This document shows, piece after piece, positions 8,524-15,969 of a stretch of DNA of 64,000 bases (position 1 is its first letter; every line of letters begins with the position of its first letter). The position numbers and the translations under genes are program-made. Under the pieces are notes generated by a model. That model was not told where the DNA came from, made no database searches, and worked only from the letters and a program-made list of their open reading frames with translations. Source of the stretch: Streptomyces akebiae (GTDB lineage: Bacteria; Actinomycetota; Actinomycetes; Streptomycetales; Streptomycetaceae); contig NZ_CP080647.1 of the NCBI RefSeq assembly GCF_019599145.1, positions 930,001-994,000 of the forward strand. Direction: 5' to 3'.

Positions 8524-9948
8524 GTGGACTGGTTCACCGCACCCGACCTCTGGCTGAGCCGACTGCTCTTCCAGCGGTCCCTGGCCGTGATCTTTGCGGT
8601 CGCCTTCCTGGGGGCGGCCCTGCAGTTCCGCGCGCTGATCGGCGAGCGGGGCATGCTGCCGGTGCCCCGTTTCGTCGAACGGGTGCCGTTCCGGCGCGCG
8701 CCGAGCGTGTTCCACCGCCACTACTCGGACCGCTTCTTCGCGGCATGGGCCTGGACGGGCTGCGCCGTGTCGGTGGCGCTGGTCGCCGGACTGGACTCCC
8801 TGCTGCCCCTGTGGGCCGGCATGCTGCTGTGGCTCGTGCCGTGGGCGATGTACCTGTCGATCGTGAACGTCGGCCAGACCTGGTACTCCTTCGGCTGGGA
8901 GTCGCTGCTCCTGGAGGTCGGTTTCCTGGCCGTCTTCCTCGGCAACGACGAGGTGGCGCCGCCGGTCGTCGTGCTGTTCCTGCTGCGCTGGGTGCTCTTC
9001 CGGGTCGAGTTCGGCGCCGGACTGATCAAGATGCGCGGCGACGAGTGCTGGCGCAAGCTCACCTGCCTGGACCACCACCACGAGACCCAGCCGATGCCCG
9101 GCCCGCTCAGCTGGTTCTTCCACCACCTCCCGAAGCCGTTCCACCGCGTCGAGGTGGCCGCCAACCACGTCACACAGCTCGTGGTCCCGTTCCTGCTCTT
9201 CGCCCCACAGCCGGTCGCGACGGCCGCCGCCTCGCTGATGATCGCGACGCAGCTGTGGCTGGTGCTCTCCGGCAACTTCTCCTGGCTGAACTGGATCACC
9301 ATCGTGCTGGCCCTGTCCGCCGTCGACTTCGGCACGACCGCACCTCGGACCCCCGGCCCACCGCTGTGGTACACGATCGTCGTGCTCGCCGTGGCGGCGC
9401 TGGTCCTCTGGCTCAGCTACCACCCGGTCCGCAACATGATCTCCCGCCGCCAGGTCATGAACCGCTCCTTCGACCCGCTGCACCTGGTCAACACCTACGG
9501 GGCGTTCGGCAGCGTCAGCCGGGTGCGGTACGAGGTGGTGGTCGAGGGCACGGCGGACGACGTACCGCGCGAGGACTCCGAGTGGCGGGAGTACGAGTTC
9601 AGGGGCAAGCCGGGTGACCCGAGGCGCTGGCCGCGCCAGTTCGCCCCGTACCACCTGCGGCTCGACTGGCTGATGTGGTTCGCCGCGCTCTCCCCCGCGT
9701 ACGCCGGCTCCTGGTTCGGCGCCATGGTGGAACGCCTCCTGGAGAACGACCGCGACACCCTCCGCCTGCTGCGCCGCTCGCCCTTCCCCGCCGATGCCCC
9801 GCCCCGCTTCGTCCGCGCCCGCCTCTTCCGCTACCGCTACACGACCTGGCGCGAGCTGCGGGAGACCGGGGCGTGCTGGGAGCGGACGTACGTAAGGGAG
9901 TTCCTGCCACCGACGCGACTGGTCACGTCGCCCGCGGGCGACCCCTGA
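8524..9948 (+). CDS. lipase maturation factor (LMF1)-like membrane protein
   Basis: I start it at GTG 8524 (VDWFTAPDLWLSRLLFQRSL), which matches how I recall family members beginning; a TTG at 8443 would add 27 unconvincing residues. The 474-residue product has multiple membrane segments and the family signatures FRALIGERGMLPVP, WYSFGWESLLLEVGF and RVEFGAGLIKMRG. A long C-terminal soluble region follows (FRGKPGDPRRWPRQFAPYHLRLDWLMWF). In animals LMF1 is needed for lipase folding in the ER; in bacteria the role is untested and no lipase gene is adjacent. Its TGA stop lies inside the terminator hairpin at 9943-9971. Confidence 0.85.
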   Translation: MDWFTAPDLWLSRLLFQRSLAVIFAVAFLGAALQFRALIGERGMLPVPRFVERVPFRRAPSVFHRHYSDRFFAAWAWTGCAVSVALVAGLDSLLPLWAGMLLWLVPWAMYLSIVNVGQTWYSFGWESLLLEVGFLAVFLGNDEVAPPVVVLFLLRWVLFRVEFGAGLIKMRGDECWRKLTCLDHHHETQPMPGPLSWFFHHLPKPFHRVEVAANHVTQLVVPFLLFAPQPVATAAASLMIATQLWLVLSGNFSWLNWITIVLALSAVDFGTTAPRTPGPPLWYTIVVLAVAALVLWLSYHPVRNMISRRQVMNRSFDPLHLVNTYGAFGSVSRVRYEVVVEGTADDVPREDSEWREYEFRGKPGDPRRWPRQFAPYHLRLDWLMWFAALSPAYAGSWFGAMVERLLENDRDTLRLLRRSPFPADAPPRFVRARLFRYRYTTWRELRETGACWERTYVREFLPPTRLVTSPAGDP

Positions 9949-9971
9949 CCGGGCCACTTGCCCGGTCAGGG
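9943..9971 (+). terminator. hairpin terminator overlapping the LMF stop codon
   Basis: Perfect 12-bp stem CCCTGACCGGGC / GCCCGGTCAGGG with a 5-base loop. The gene's TGA (9946-9948) is inside the left arm, so translation would reach the hairpin. There is no U-tract, as is common in Streptomyces. It insulates the LPMO promoter 50 bp downstream. Confidence 0.8.
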
Positions 9972-10023
9972 CCACGGCCCTCCCGCTCGTCGCCCGCCCC
10001 GGTAACCAACTCCGTCTGTTTCA

Positions 10024-10051
10024 TTGACATCCAACTCAGGACATCTACCGT
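10024..10051 (+). promoter_or_regulatory. predicted promoter of the LPMO gene
   Basis: A consensus -35 TTGACA (10024-10029) is followed after 16 bases by TACCGT (10046-10051), a good match to the Streptomyces housekeeping -10 form TAnnnT. The CebR-like operator begins at the next base, so a bound repressor would cover the transcription start. Confidence 0.65.
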
Positions 10052-10065
10052 TGGGAGCGCTCCCA
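10052..10065 (+). promoter_or_regulatory. CebR box, TGGGAGCGCTCCCA
   Basis: A perfect 14-bp palindrome identical to the binding site described for CebR, the LacI-family cello-oligosaccharide-responsive repressor of Streptomyces cellulose genes. It abuts the predicted -10 element and lies 35 bp before the LPMO start codon. This is the only exact copy I noticed in the window. Confidence 0.85.
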
Positions 10066-10099
10066 TGACAGCCTCGCAACCGGAAGGAGCTCCCCCCAC

Positions 10100-10774
10100 A
10101 TGCGCACACAAAGTCCGTTGACCGGACGTTCGCGATCGTCCCTCCGCCGGCCCCTCCAGGCGCTCGTCATGCTGTTCGCCGTGGTTGTCGGCGCACTGAC
10201 CTGGTCGGTTCCCGCTCAGGCTCACGGCACCATCGTCGGCCCCGCTTCCCGCGCGTACCAGTGCTGGAAGACATGGGGCAACAACCACACGAACCCGGCC
10301 ATGCAGACCGAAGACCCCATGTGTTGGCAGGCCTTCCAGGCCAACCCCGACACCATGTGGAACTGGATGAGCGCGCTCCGCGACGGCCTCGGTGGCCAGT
10401 TCCAGGCGCGGACCCCCGACGGGACGCTCTGCAGCAACAACCTCTCGAGGAACGCCAGCCTGGACAAGCCCGGGCAGTGGAAGACCACCACCGTCGGCAA
10501 CAACTTCTCGGTCCACCTGTACGACCAGGCGTCCCACGGTGCCGACTACCTCAAGGTCTACGTGAGCAAGCAGGGCTTCAACCCCAAGACCCAGACCCTG
10601 GGCTGGGGCAACCTCGACTTCATCACGCAGACCGGCCGCTTCGCCCCAGCACAGAACATCACGTTCCCCGTCCAGACCTCCGGCTACACCGGACACCACA
10701 TCCTGTTCGTGATCTGGCAGGCCTCGCACCTCGACCAGGCCTACATGTGGTGCAGCGACGTGAACTTCGGCTGA
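10100..10774 (+). CDS. AA10 lytic polysaccharide monooxygenase, secreted
   Basis: A 224-residue exported copper enzyme that oxidatively cleaves crystalline polysaccharide. The long signal peptide (about residues 1-41, two Arg-rich clusters then LVMLFAVVVGALTW) ends at AQA|HGT, so the mature protein starts with the histidine that forms half of the copper histidine brace. The second brace histidine is expected in the QAEDP-like segment around MQTEDPMCWQAFQ or the later TGHHILFVIW; I cannot assign it firmly. The family end motif QAYMWCSDVNF is present. There is no carbohydrate-binding module. GGAAGGAG precedes the ATG. The CebR box suggests induction by cellulose-derived sugars, so a cellulose rather than chitin substrate is likelier. 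Confidence 0.93.
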   Translation: MRTQSPLTGRSRSSLRRPLQALVMLFAVVVGALTWSVPAQAHGTIVGPASRAYQCWKTWGNNHTNPAMQTEDPMCWQAFQANPDTMWNWMSALRDGLGGQFQARTPDGTLCSNNLSRNASLDKPGQWKTTTVGNNFSVHLYDQASHGADYLKVYVSKQGFNPKTQTLGWGNLDFITQTGRFAPAQNITFPVQTSGYTGHHILFVIWQASHLDQAYMWCSDVNFG

Positions 10775-10844
10775 GCCGAGGAGCGCCGCACACGGCAACG
10801 GCCTCTGCCGGGCGCCGGTAGCCCGCCGTCCGGCCGACCGGGTT

Positions 10845-10882
10845 CCGTCGGGGCAGCGACCCATGTAGCCCTGCCCCGACGG
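10845..10882. terminator. bidirectional hairpin terminator between LPMO and GNAT
   Basis: Perfect 12-bp arms CCGTCGGGGCAG / CTGCCCCGACGG with a 14-base loop, placed 70 bp after the LPMO stop and about 95 bp after the convergent GNAT gene's end. It can serve both strands. Confidence 0.7.
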
Positions 10883-10976
10883 GGCTTCCTGCTCGAGATG
10901 GGCCTGGCCTGTCCGAACCCTCGGCGGGCAGGACCGGCCGCCTCCCGGCGCCGTCCGGCACACGGGACCGGTCACG

Positions 10977-11459
10977 TCACAGCGCCTTGTACATGATGTG
11001 CAGTCCCACCAGGCCGTCCTTCGGGTGCTCGAAGGCGTCCGGGACGGTGGCGAGGACGGTGAAGCCGAGGGAGGTCCACAGCCGTACGGCGGGGTTGGTC
11101 TCGACGACGGCGTTGAACACCATGCCCCGGAAGCCCTGGGCGCCGGCTTCGGCGAGGACGTGTGCGGCGAGGGCGCGGCCGATGCCGCGGCCGCCGTGGT
11201 CGGGGTCGACCATGAAGCCCGCGTTGGCGACGCGGGCGGCGGGACCACCGTAGTTGGGGGTGAGGTAGGCGGAGCCGACCACGGTTCCGGTCTCGTCCTC
11301 GACGACGTACACGCGCTTGGCGGGGGCCATCCACAGGGCGCGGGCGGCTTCCTCGGAGGTGTCCGGGTCCCAGGTGTAGGTCTCGCCGGCGGCCACGACG
11401 CGGTGCCAGAACGGCCAGATGCCGGGCCAGTCGTCGGCGGTGGCTTCTCTGATCTGCAT
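10977..11459 (-). CDS. GNAT family N-acetyltransferase
   Basis: A 160-residue acetyltransferase. The acetyl-CoA pyrophosphate-binding motif is HGGRGIGRAL (Q/R-x-x-G-x-G/A, about residues 90-100), preceded by the beta-4 strand VANAGFMVDPDH. VETNPAVRLWTSLGF gives the later conserved Asn and Tyr/Leu-Gly-Phe element. The N-terminus MQIREATADDWPGI is typical. The acyl acceptor is unknown. The ATG at 11459 is the first Met. It is separated by 49 bp from the small peptide gene upstream on the same strand, so the two may be co-transcribed. Confidence 0.88.
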   Translation of the reverse strand: MQIREATADDWPGIWPFWHRVVAAGETYTWDPDTSEEAARALWMAPAKRVYVVEDETGTVVGSAYLTPNYGGPAARVANAGFMVDPDHGGRGIGRALAAHVLAEAGAQGFRGMVFNAVVETNPAVRLWTSLGFTVLATVPDAFEHPKDGLVGLHIMYKAL

Positions 11460-11508
11460 GGGCGCGAGTCTGGCACGCCCATGCAGACGGTGATCGCGGT
11501 GCTCCCGC

Positions 11509-11682
11509 TCAGTCCACGCTGGGCAGGATGTGGGGCTCTGCGAGGTCGTCCTCGTAGCCCGCCAGTCGGATCGGGGCGGACCTGGCCCACACGTCCAGGC
11601 TGCCCAGCTCCTTCTTCGACCGGCCGCCGCCCTCGGTGTGTTCCTCGGGGCGTTGCTCGCGATTCGTCTTCTCTGGTGTCAC
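11509..11682 (-). CDS. 57-residue acidic peptide, conserved-looking C-terminus
   Basis: A short reading frame starting at GTG 11682 with AAGGAG seven bases upstream. The N-terminal half is hydrophilic and low-complexity (TPEKTNREQRPEEH, then GGGRSKKE). The C-terminal half looks structured and constrained (LGSLDVWARSAPIRLAGYED followed by DLAEPHILPSVD). It has no signal peptide, membrane segment or cysteine. I believe similar small Streptomyces proteins share this C-terminal block but cannot name a family. A hydrophilic leader followed by a conserved core resembles a RiPP precursor, yet no modifying enzyme lies nearby. It precedes the GNAT gene on the same strand. Confidence 0.65.
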   Translation of the reverse strand: MTPEKTNREQRPEEHTEGGGRSKKELGSLDVWARSAPIRLAGYEDDLAEPHILPSVD

Positions 11683-12176
11683 CGCGCACTCCTTATGTGT
11701 CGGGTCACCCTCGGGGCGTCGGCCCAGCCTGCCGCTGCGCGCCTGACGTCCGCTCGGGTCTGAGTCGATGTCAGTTCGGACGCGGTGGCGCCGGATTACC
11801 TGGTGTGAGAGCAGGCCGTGGTGACCGGCTTGCCCCGGGACGGACCGTGGGTGTGGGTGGGACCCATATAAGGCTGTCCGTCCGGTACAGAGTAACCAAA
11901 TGAGCGGGCGGCCGCTCGATGGGGCTGAAAACAAGAGGTAACTGTCCCAAGTCGTTCAGCGTCCAGCAGGCCCCACCCTAGGGGAATTTGACCCATTTGT
12001 TCGGTTTCTCATCACCCGTTCGGCTCAGTACTCGAACCGCGCACCGACCCGACGACCCATCGGATCGCCGCTCCCGGTACGCAGTTCAGGTCCTGTTGGC
12101 CGAATCGCAAGCCGACCATGATCTGCTCATGCACCGCAACGGCATTTCTCGCGGGCGGACTCGGGAGGACCGGCGG
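11683..12176. other. intergenic region between peptide gene and HD-like gene
   Basis: A 494-bp divergent spacer, AT-richer than its surroundings around 11860-12010. I see no credible gene. GAGCGG and CCGCTC arms separated by four bases near 11899-11914 form a small hairpin. The segment CATATAAGG near 11864 resembles a promoter element. Nothing else could be assigned. Confidence 0.4.
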
Positions 12177-12674
12177 ATGGAACTGCGCAGCGTCGAGGAG
12201 CTGATGGATCTGCTGCACGCCTGCCGGAGCGGCGGCACGGCACCGGACCACCGCCGGGGCACCGCGGTCGATCCGTACGAGCACGCGCTGCGGACCGCCG
12301 CGCTGTTGCGCCGGGTCCGGCCCGCCGACAAGGAGCTGCAGGTGGCGGGCCTGGTGCACGCCCTCGGGCGGCTGCTCCGTCCGGGTGACGACACCGGCCA
12401 CGCCGATCTGGCCGCCGACGCGGTACGGCCGCTGCTCGGCGAGCGGGTCGCCCGTCTCGTGCGCCTGCACGCCCTGGGCGCGGACGACCTCGTGCGGCTG
12501 CACGCGGGCGGGTGGGCGGACGCCACGCTCGTCGAGGACGTGCTGGCCCTGCGGCACGCGGACGAGGCGGGCTGGACCCCCGGCATGGACGCCGGGGTTC
12601 TGGAGGACTGGCGGACGGTACTGAAGCTGGTGTCGGACCGGGCGAGGGCGGCTCACCACTTGCCGGGCGCGTAG
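12177..12674 (+). CDS. degenerate HD-domain protein
   Basis: The ATG at 12177 has GGGAGGAC seven bases upstream and yields 165 residues (MELRSVEELMDLLHACR). The fold follows HD-domain oxygenase/phosphohydrolase relatives of PhnZ: DPYEHALRTAALLRR supplies the first metal His, but the motif that should read H-D-x-G-H is HALGRLL, so the HD aspartate and the following histidine are both replaced. A further stretch usually found after LVRLH is shortened. It is therefore unlikely to bind a di-metal centre in the usual way. Its last 22 bp overlap tail-to-tail with the SDR gene on the other strand. Confidence 0.8.
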   Translation: MELRSVEELMDLLHACRSGGTAPDHRRGTAVDPYEHALRTAALLRRVRPADKELQVAGLVHALGRLLRPGDDTGHADLAADAVRPLLGERVARLVRLHALGADDLVRLHAGGWADATLVEDVLALRHADEAGWTPGMDAGVLEDWRTVLKLVSDRARAAHHLPGA

Positions 12675-14146
12675 TCCTTCAGGAAGACGCCGTACAGATC
12701 CTCGCCCTGCTCACCGCGGACGACGGGGTCGTAGACGCGGGCCGCGCCGTCGACCAGGTCGAGCGGGGCGTGGAAGCCCTCGTCGGCGAGGCGCAGCTTG
12801 TCGAAGTGAGGGCGCTCGTCGGTGATCCAGCCGGTGTCGACGGAGGTCATGAGGATGCCGTCGGTCTGGAACATCTCCTGCGCGCTGGTCCGCGTGACCA
12901 TGTTCATCGCGGCCTTGGCGGCGTTGGTGTTCGGGTGTCCCGCGCCCTTGTAGCCACGGCCGAAGACACCTTCCATCGCCGAGACGTTGACGACGTACGC
13001 GCGTGAACTGGTCGCCTTCCGGGCGGCGTCGGCCATCACCGGGCGGAGCTTGCTGATGAGGATGAACGGCGCCGTGTAGTTGCACAGCTGGGTCTCCAGC
13101 AGTTCCACCGGGGAGATCTGCTCGATGGTCTGCACCCAGGTGTTGCTGTCGACGACGTCGGGCACGAGGCCGCCCGCGTCGATGGCGGTGCCGTCGAGGT
13201 GCCGGGCCACGCTGGCGTTGCCCGCGACCAGTGCGAGGTCGGCGACCTGCTGCGCGTCGAGGCCGCTGATACCGACGGGCAGCGCGGCGAGACCGTCGAC
13301 GGCGCCGGAGTTGAAGGCGCCGATGACGTGGTGCGCGGGGAGCTCACCGGCGGGCAGCGGGGCGCTCTCCCCGTCCACCAGGGCGGCGTAGGCGGAGGGC
13401 AGGCGGCGCACGGTCTGGGTCGCGTTGTTGATGAGGATGTCGAGGGGACCGGCCTCGGCGACCCGGTCGGCGAGGGCGACGGCCTGCGCCGGATCGCGCA
13501 GGTCAATGCCGACGACCTCCAGCCGGTGCATCCAGTCCGCCGAGTCGTCCATGGCCTTGAAGCGGCGGATGGCGTCCTTGGGGAACCGCGTGGTGATCGT
13601 GGTGTGCGCGCCGTCGCGCAGCAGCCGCAGCGCGATGTACATGCCGATCTTGGCTCGGCCGCCGGTGAGCAGGGCGCGCTTTCCGGTGAGGTCGGCGCGG
13701 GCGTCGCGCTTGGCGCGGTTCACGCCGGCGCACTCGGGACAGAGCTGGTGGTAGAAGTAGTCGACCTCGATGTACCGGGTCTTGCAGGTGTAGCAGGAGC
13801 GCGGGCGCTGGAGTATCCCCGCGATCTGCCCCGCCTCGGTGACGGACGACGGCAGGATGCCCTCGGTCTCGTCGTCGATGCGCTGGGCGGAGCCGGTGGC
13901 CGTGGACTCCGTGACCGCCTTGTCGTGCGCGGTCTTGGCGGCGCGGCGTTCCTGGCGGCGGCGCTGCTTGACCGTGCGGTAGACGCCGGCGGTCGCCCGG
14001 CGCACCGCGATCGCGTCCGGGTGGTCGACCTCCAGCTTGTCGAGCTCCTCCAGCACGCTGAGGCACACGGCGAGCCGCTCCGGGTCGATGCCGGGGCCGT
14101 ACGCGACCTCGTCCGTGGTCGCGGGGCCGTCCTCTGTCACCGTCAT
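12653..14146 (-). CDS. SDR-family oxidoreductase with N-terminal zinc-ribbon-like region
   Basis: A 497-residue protein. Residues 1-120 are a helical Arg/Lys-rich region, followed by two CxxC knuckles (SCYTCKTRY and LCPECAG) likely to bind zinc. The Rossmann domain starts at KRALLTGGRAKIGMYIA (NAD(P)-binding glycine motif, about 155-170), then DLRDPA and LDILINNATQTVRR. The expected YxxxK catalytic pair is absent: the segment after the Ser-containing strand VVNVSAMEG reads HPNTNAAKAA, with Thr where Tyr should be and Lys retained. I recall a family with this TNxAK variant in bacteria and eukaryotes, so it is probably a family trait rather than damage. Substrate unknown. Confidence 0.85.
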   Translation of the reverse strand: MTVTEDGPATTDEVAYGPGIDPERLAVCLSVLEELDKLEVDHPDAIAVRRATAGVYRTVKQRRRQERRAAKTAHDKAVTESTATGSAQRIDDETEGILPSSVTEAGQIAGILQRPRSCYTCKTRYIEVDYFYHQLCPECAGVNRAKRDARADLTGKRALLTGGRAKIGMYIALRLLRDGAHTTITTRFPKDAIRRFKAMDDSADWMHRLEVVGIDLRDPAQAVALADRVAEAGPLDILINNATQTVRRLPSAYAALVDGESAPLPAGELPAHHVIGAFNSGAVDGLAALPVGISGLDAQQVADLALVAGNASVARHLDGTAIDAGGLVPDVVDSNTWVQTIEQISPVELLETQLCNYTAPFILISKLRPVMADAARKATSSRAYVVNVSAMEGVFGRGYKGAGHPNTNAAKAAMNMVTRTSAQEMFQTDGILMTSVDTGWITDERPHFDKLRLADEGFHAPLDLVDGAARVYDPVVRGEQGEDLYGVFLKDYAPGKW

Positions 14147-14292
14147 CGCGCTGCCGTTTCCCTGATCACCGCGGCCCGCCCACCGCGTCCGCCACCGAAC
14201 GGTGGATTGTACGGATCGCCGTGCCCGGTCACCAAAAAACGAATCCCGCCCCCGCCGCCCCTGCCCGTCCGATGCGCGGGCCCGGTGGGGCT

Positions 14293-14342
14293 TCTCGCGC
14301 AGTTCCCCGCGGTCCTGAAGGGGCGCGGGGAACTGCGCGAGA
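14293..14342. repeat. Streptomyces-type intergenic palindromic repeat, copy B
   Basis: A perfect 19-bp inverted repeat (arms 14293-14311 and 14324-14342, core CGCGCAGTTCCCCGCG) around a 12-base loop. It lies in the 314-bp gap 14147-14460, which contains no gene; the rest of the gap holds GC-rich dyads such as GGGGCGCGCAGCCCC near 14383. It matches copy A on the opposite strand and the degenerate copy near 23656-23690. It may act as a terminator for the WS/DGAT gene that ends at 14461. Confidence 0.8.
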
Positions 14343-14460
14343 GGGGTCCGGGGCGGAGCCCCGAGTCTGTGACCGGGGGTCGAAGGGGCGCGCAGCCCCT
14401 GGGGACGGGACGGGCAGGGGCGGCGGGGGCGAAGGAAGATCGGGCGCCCGGCGTCACGTG

Positions 14461-15804
14461 TCAGGGCTCACACGCCGCCAACAGCTCCCGCACCTCCCGG
14501 ACGACCGCCCCCGACAGCCGCTCCAGATCGGGCACGGCCTCCGCGTCGGCGACCAGCCCGTAATGAACGCTCCCCCGATACGTCGAGACAGCCACCGCGA
14601 GAGACTGCCCGTGAGCGAGCGGAGCCAGCGGATAGATCTCCGCCAGCGGACAGCCGCCGAGCCGGAGCCCGAGGCTGGGGAGGGGGACGCTGGTGACGAG
14701 GATGTCGAACCAGAGGCGGGCGGCCTGGCTGACCAGCGGTCCGCCGAGACGGTGACCGAGCGGCAGCACGTGATCGGCGAGCAGGGCGACCGCGCCGGCG
14801 CCCCGATTGGGCCCCGCCTCCTTGTTACGGTCCATCGCCGCCCGCACCGTACGCAGCCGGCGCAGCGGGTCCGGATCGTCCACCGGCAGTTTCATCAGAT
14901 ACCCGGAGAGCCGGTTGCCCTGCGGGTGCGCCGTGCGGGGCCGGCGCTTGGAGACGGGGATCAGCGCCCTGGGCGCGACCCCTTCGCTGCCGTCCCCGCG
15001 CTCGTCCAGCCACCGGCGCAGCGCGCCCGCCACCACGGCGATGAGGACGTCGTTGACGGTGCCGCCGACGGTCTTGCGGATCCGGTGCACGTCGTCGAGG
15101 TCCACGAGCACCCCGGCGGTTCGACGGGTGCCGCTGGCCACGGAGGTCAGCGCGGCCGACGAACGGGCGCCGAGGGTCGCGTCGAGCGTGGTGCGGGCCA
15201 CGGAGGCGCCGATGTCGAGGGCGCGCCCCAGATCGGAGAGCGTGCCTCTGACCAGGTCGGGGAGTTTGCGCACGTCGAGGAGGGCGCGTGGGGGCTCGGC
15301 GGGGCGCGGCCGGGGCGCGGGCATGTCGATGGGGTCCATGACGGCCGCGGCGAGCGTCAGCGCCCGCAGTCCGTCGGCGAGGGCGTGGTGGAACTTGAAC
15401 AGCACGGCGAAGGAGGTGCCGTCCTCCCCCGGCAGCACATGCGCTTCCCAGGGGGGCCGGCCGCGCTCCAGCGGGCGCTCCATCAGCCGTCCGGCCACCG
15501 TGTGGAAGTCGGCTGTCGGCGCGTGCAGCCGTACGTGGTCGAAGGGCTCGAAGTCGTCGACGGGCTCCCGGGTCGCGCCGCCGAACGCCAGGGGCAGTCG
15601 GACGTCCGGGAACCATACGTCCCGGATCCGCATCCGCAGCCCGGGCACCGCGACGGCCCGCGTGGCGAGCAGCTCGGCGGCGTGGGCGCCCGCGGTGGGC
15701 GAGTTCGCCGTGAAGACGCCGAGGGCGGCCAGGTGCATGGGGTGTTCGGCGGACTCGATGTTCCAGAACGCAAGGTCGAGGGGGGCGAGCAGGTGAGAAG
15801 TCAA
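14461..15804 (-). CDS. wax ester synthase/diacylglycerol acyltransferase (WS/DGAT) family
   Basis: A 447-residue acyltransferase that would join acyl-CoA to diacylglycerol or a fatty alcohol, making storage lipid. The catalytic motif FKFHHALADG (HHxxxDG, about residues 139-148) is intact. The C-terminal domain retains GTVNDVLIAVVAGALRRWL and the QGNRLSGYLMKLPV segment. The start is TTG at 15804 (MTSHLLAPLDLAFWNIE), with GAGG about eight bases upstream; the sequence immediately following matches the family N-terminus, so the TTG is plausible. It is monocistronic, with glgC downstream of it in the opposite order and a terminator between. Confidence 0.9.
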   Translation of the reverse strand: MTSHLLAPLDLAFWNIESAEHPMHLAALGVFTANSPTAGAHAAELLATRAVAVPGLRMRIRDVWFPDVRLPLAFGGATREPVDDFEPFDHVRLHAPTADFHTVAGRLMERPLERGRPPWEAHVLPGEDGTSFAVLFKFHHALADGLRALTLAAAVMDPIDMPAPRPRPAEPPRALLDVRKLPDLVRGTLSDLGRALDIGASVARTTLDATLGARSSAALTSVASGTRRTAGVLVDLDDVHRIRKTVGGTVNDVLIAVVAGALRRWLDERGDGSEGVAPRALIPVSKRRPRTAHPQGNRLSGYLMKLPVDDPDPLRRLRTVRAAMDRNKEAGPNRGAGAVALLADHVLPLGHRLGGPLVSQAARLWFDILVTSVPLPSLGLRLGGCPLAEIYPLAPLAHGQSLAVAVSTYRGSVHYGLVADAEAVPDLERLSGAVVREVRELLAACEP

Positions 15805-15903
15805 TGGCTTGCCTCGCGTCGACGACGGGTGAGTCGGTAGTCAATCGCTGTTTGCCGATTACGGTCAAGTACGATCAAGCTACGCACAGTTAACAACAGA
15901 TTA

Positions 15904-15931
15904 AGTCCCGCCTCCGATAAAAGGCGGGACT
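15904..15931 (-). terminator. terminator downstream of glgC
   Basis: Perfect 10-bp stem AGTCCCGCCT / AGGCGGGACT with an 8-base loop. On the minus strand it is followed by TAATCTGTTGTT, giving a U-enriched tail. It lies 39 bp past the glgC stop. Confidence 0.8.
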
Positions 15932-15969
15932 CATGCGACATCTGTGTGCAACGCGGTCACCCTGAAGGG

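Noticed and set aside
6570..9617. 1015-codon plus-strand open frame
   Set aside because: It is antisense to the PAS-GAF-SpoIIE gene, has the Gly/Val/His-rich composition of a GC-rich shadow and no domain or ribosome site.
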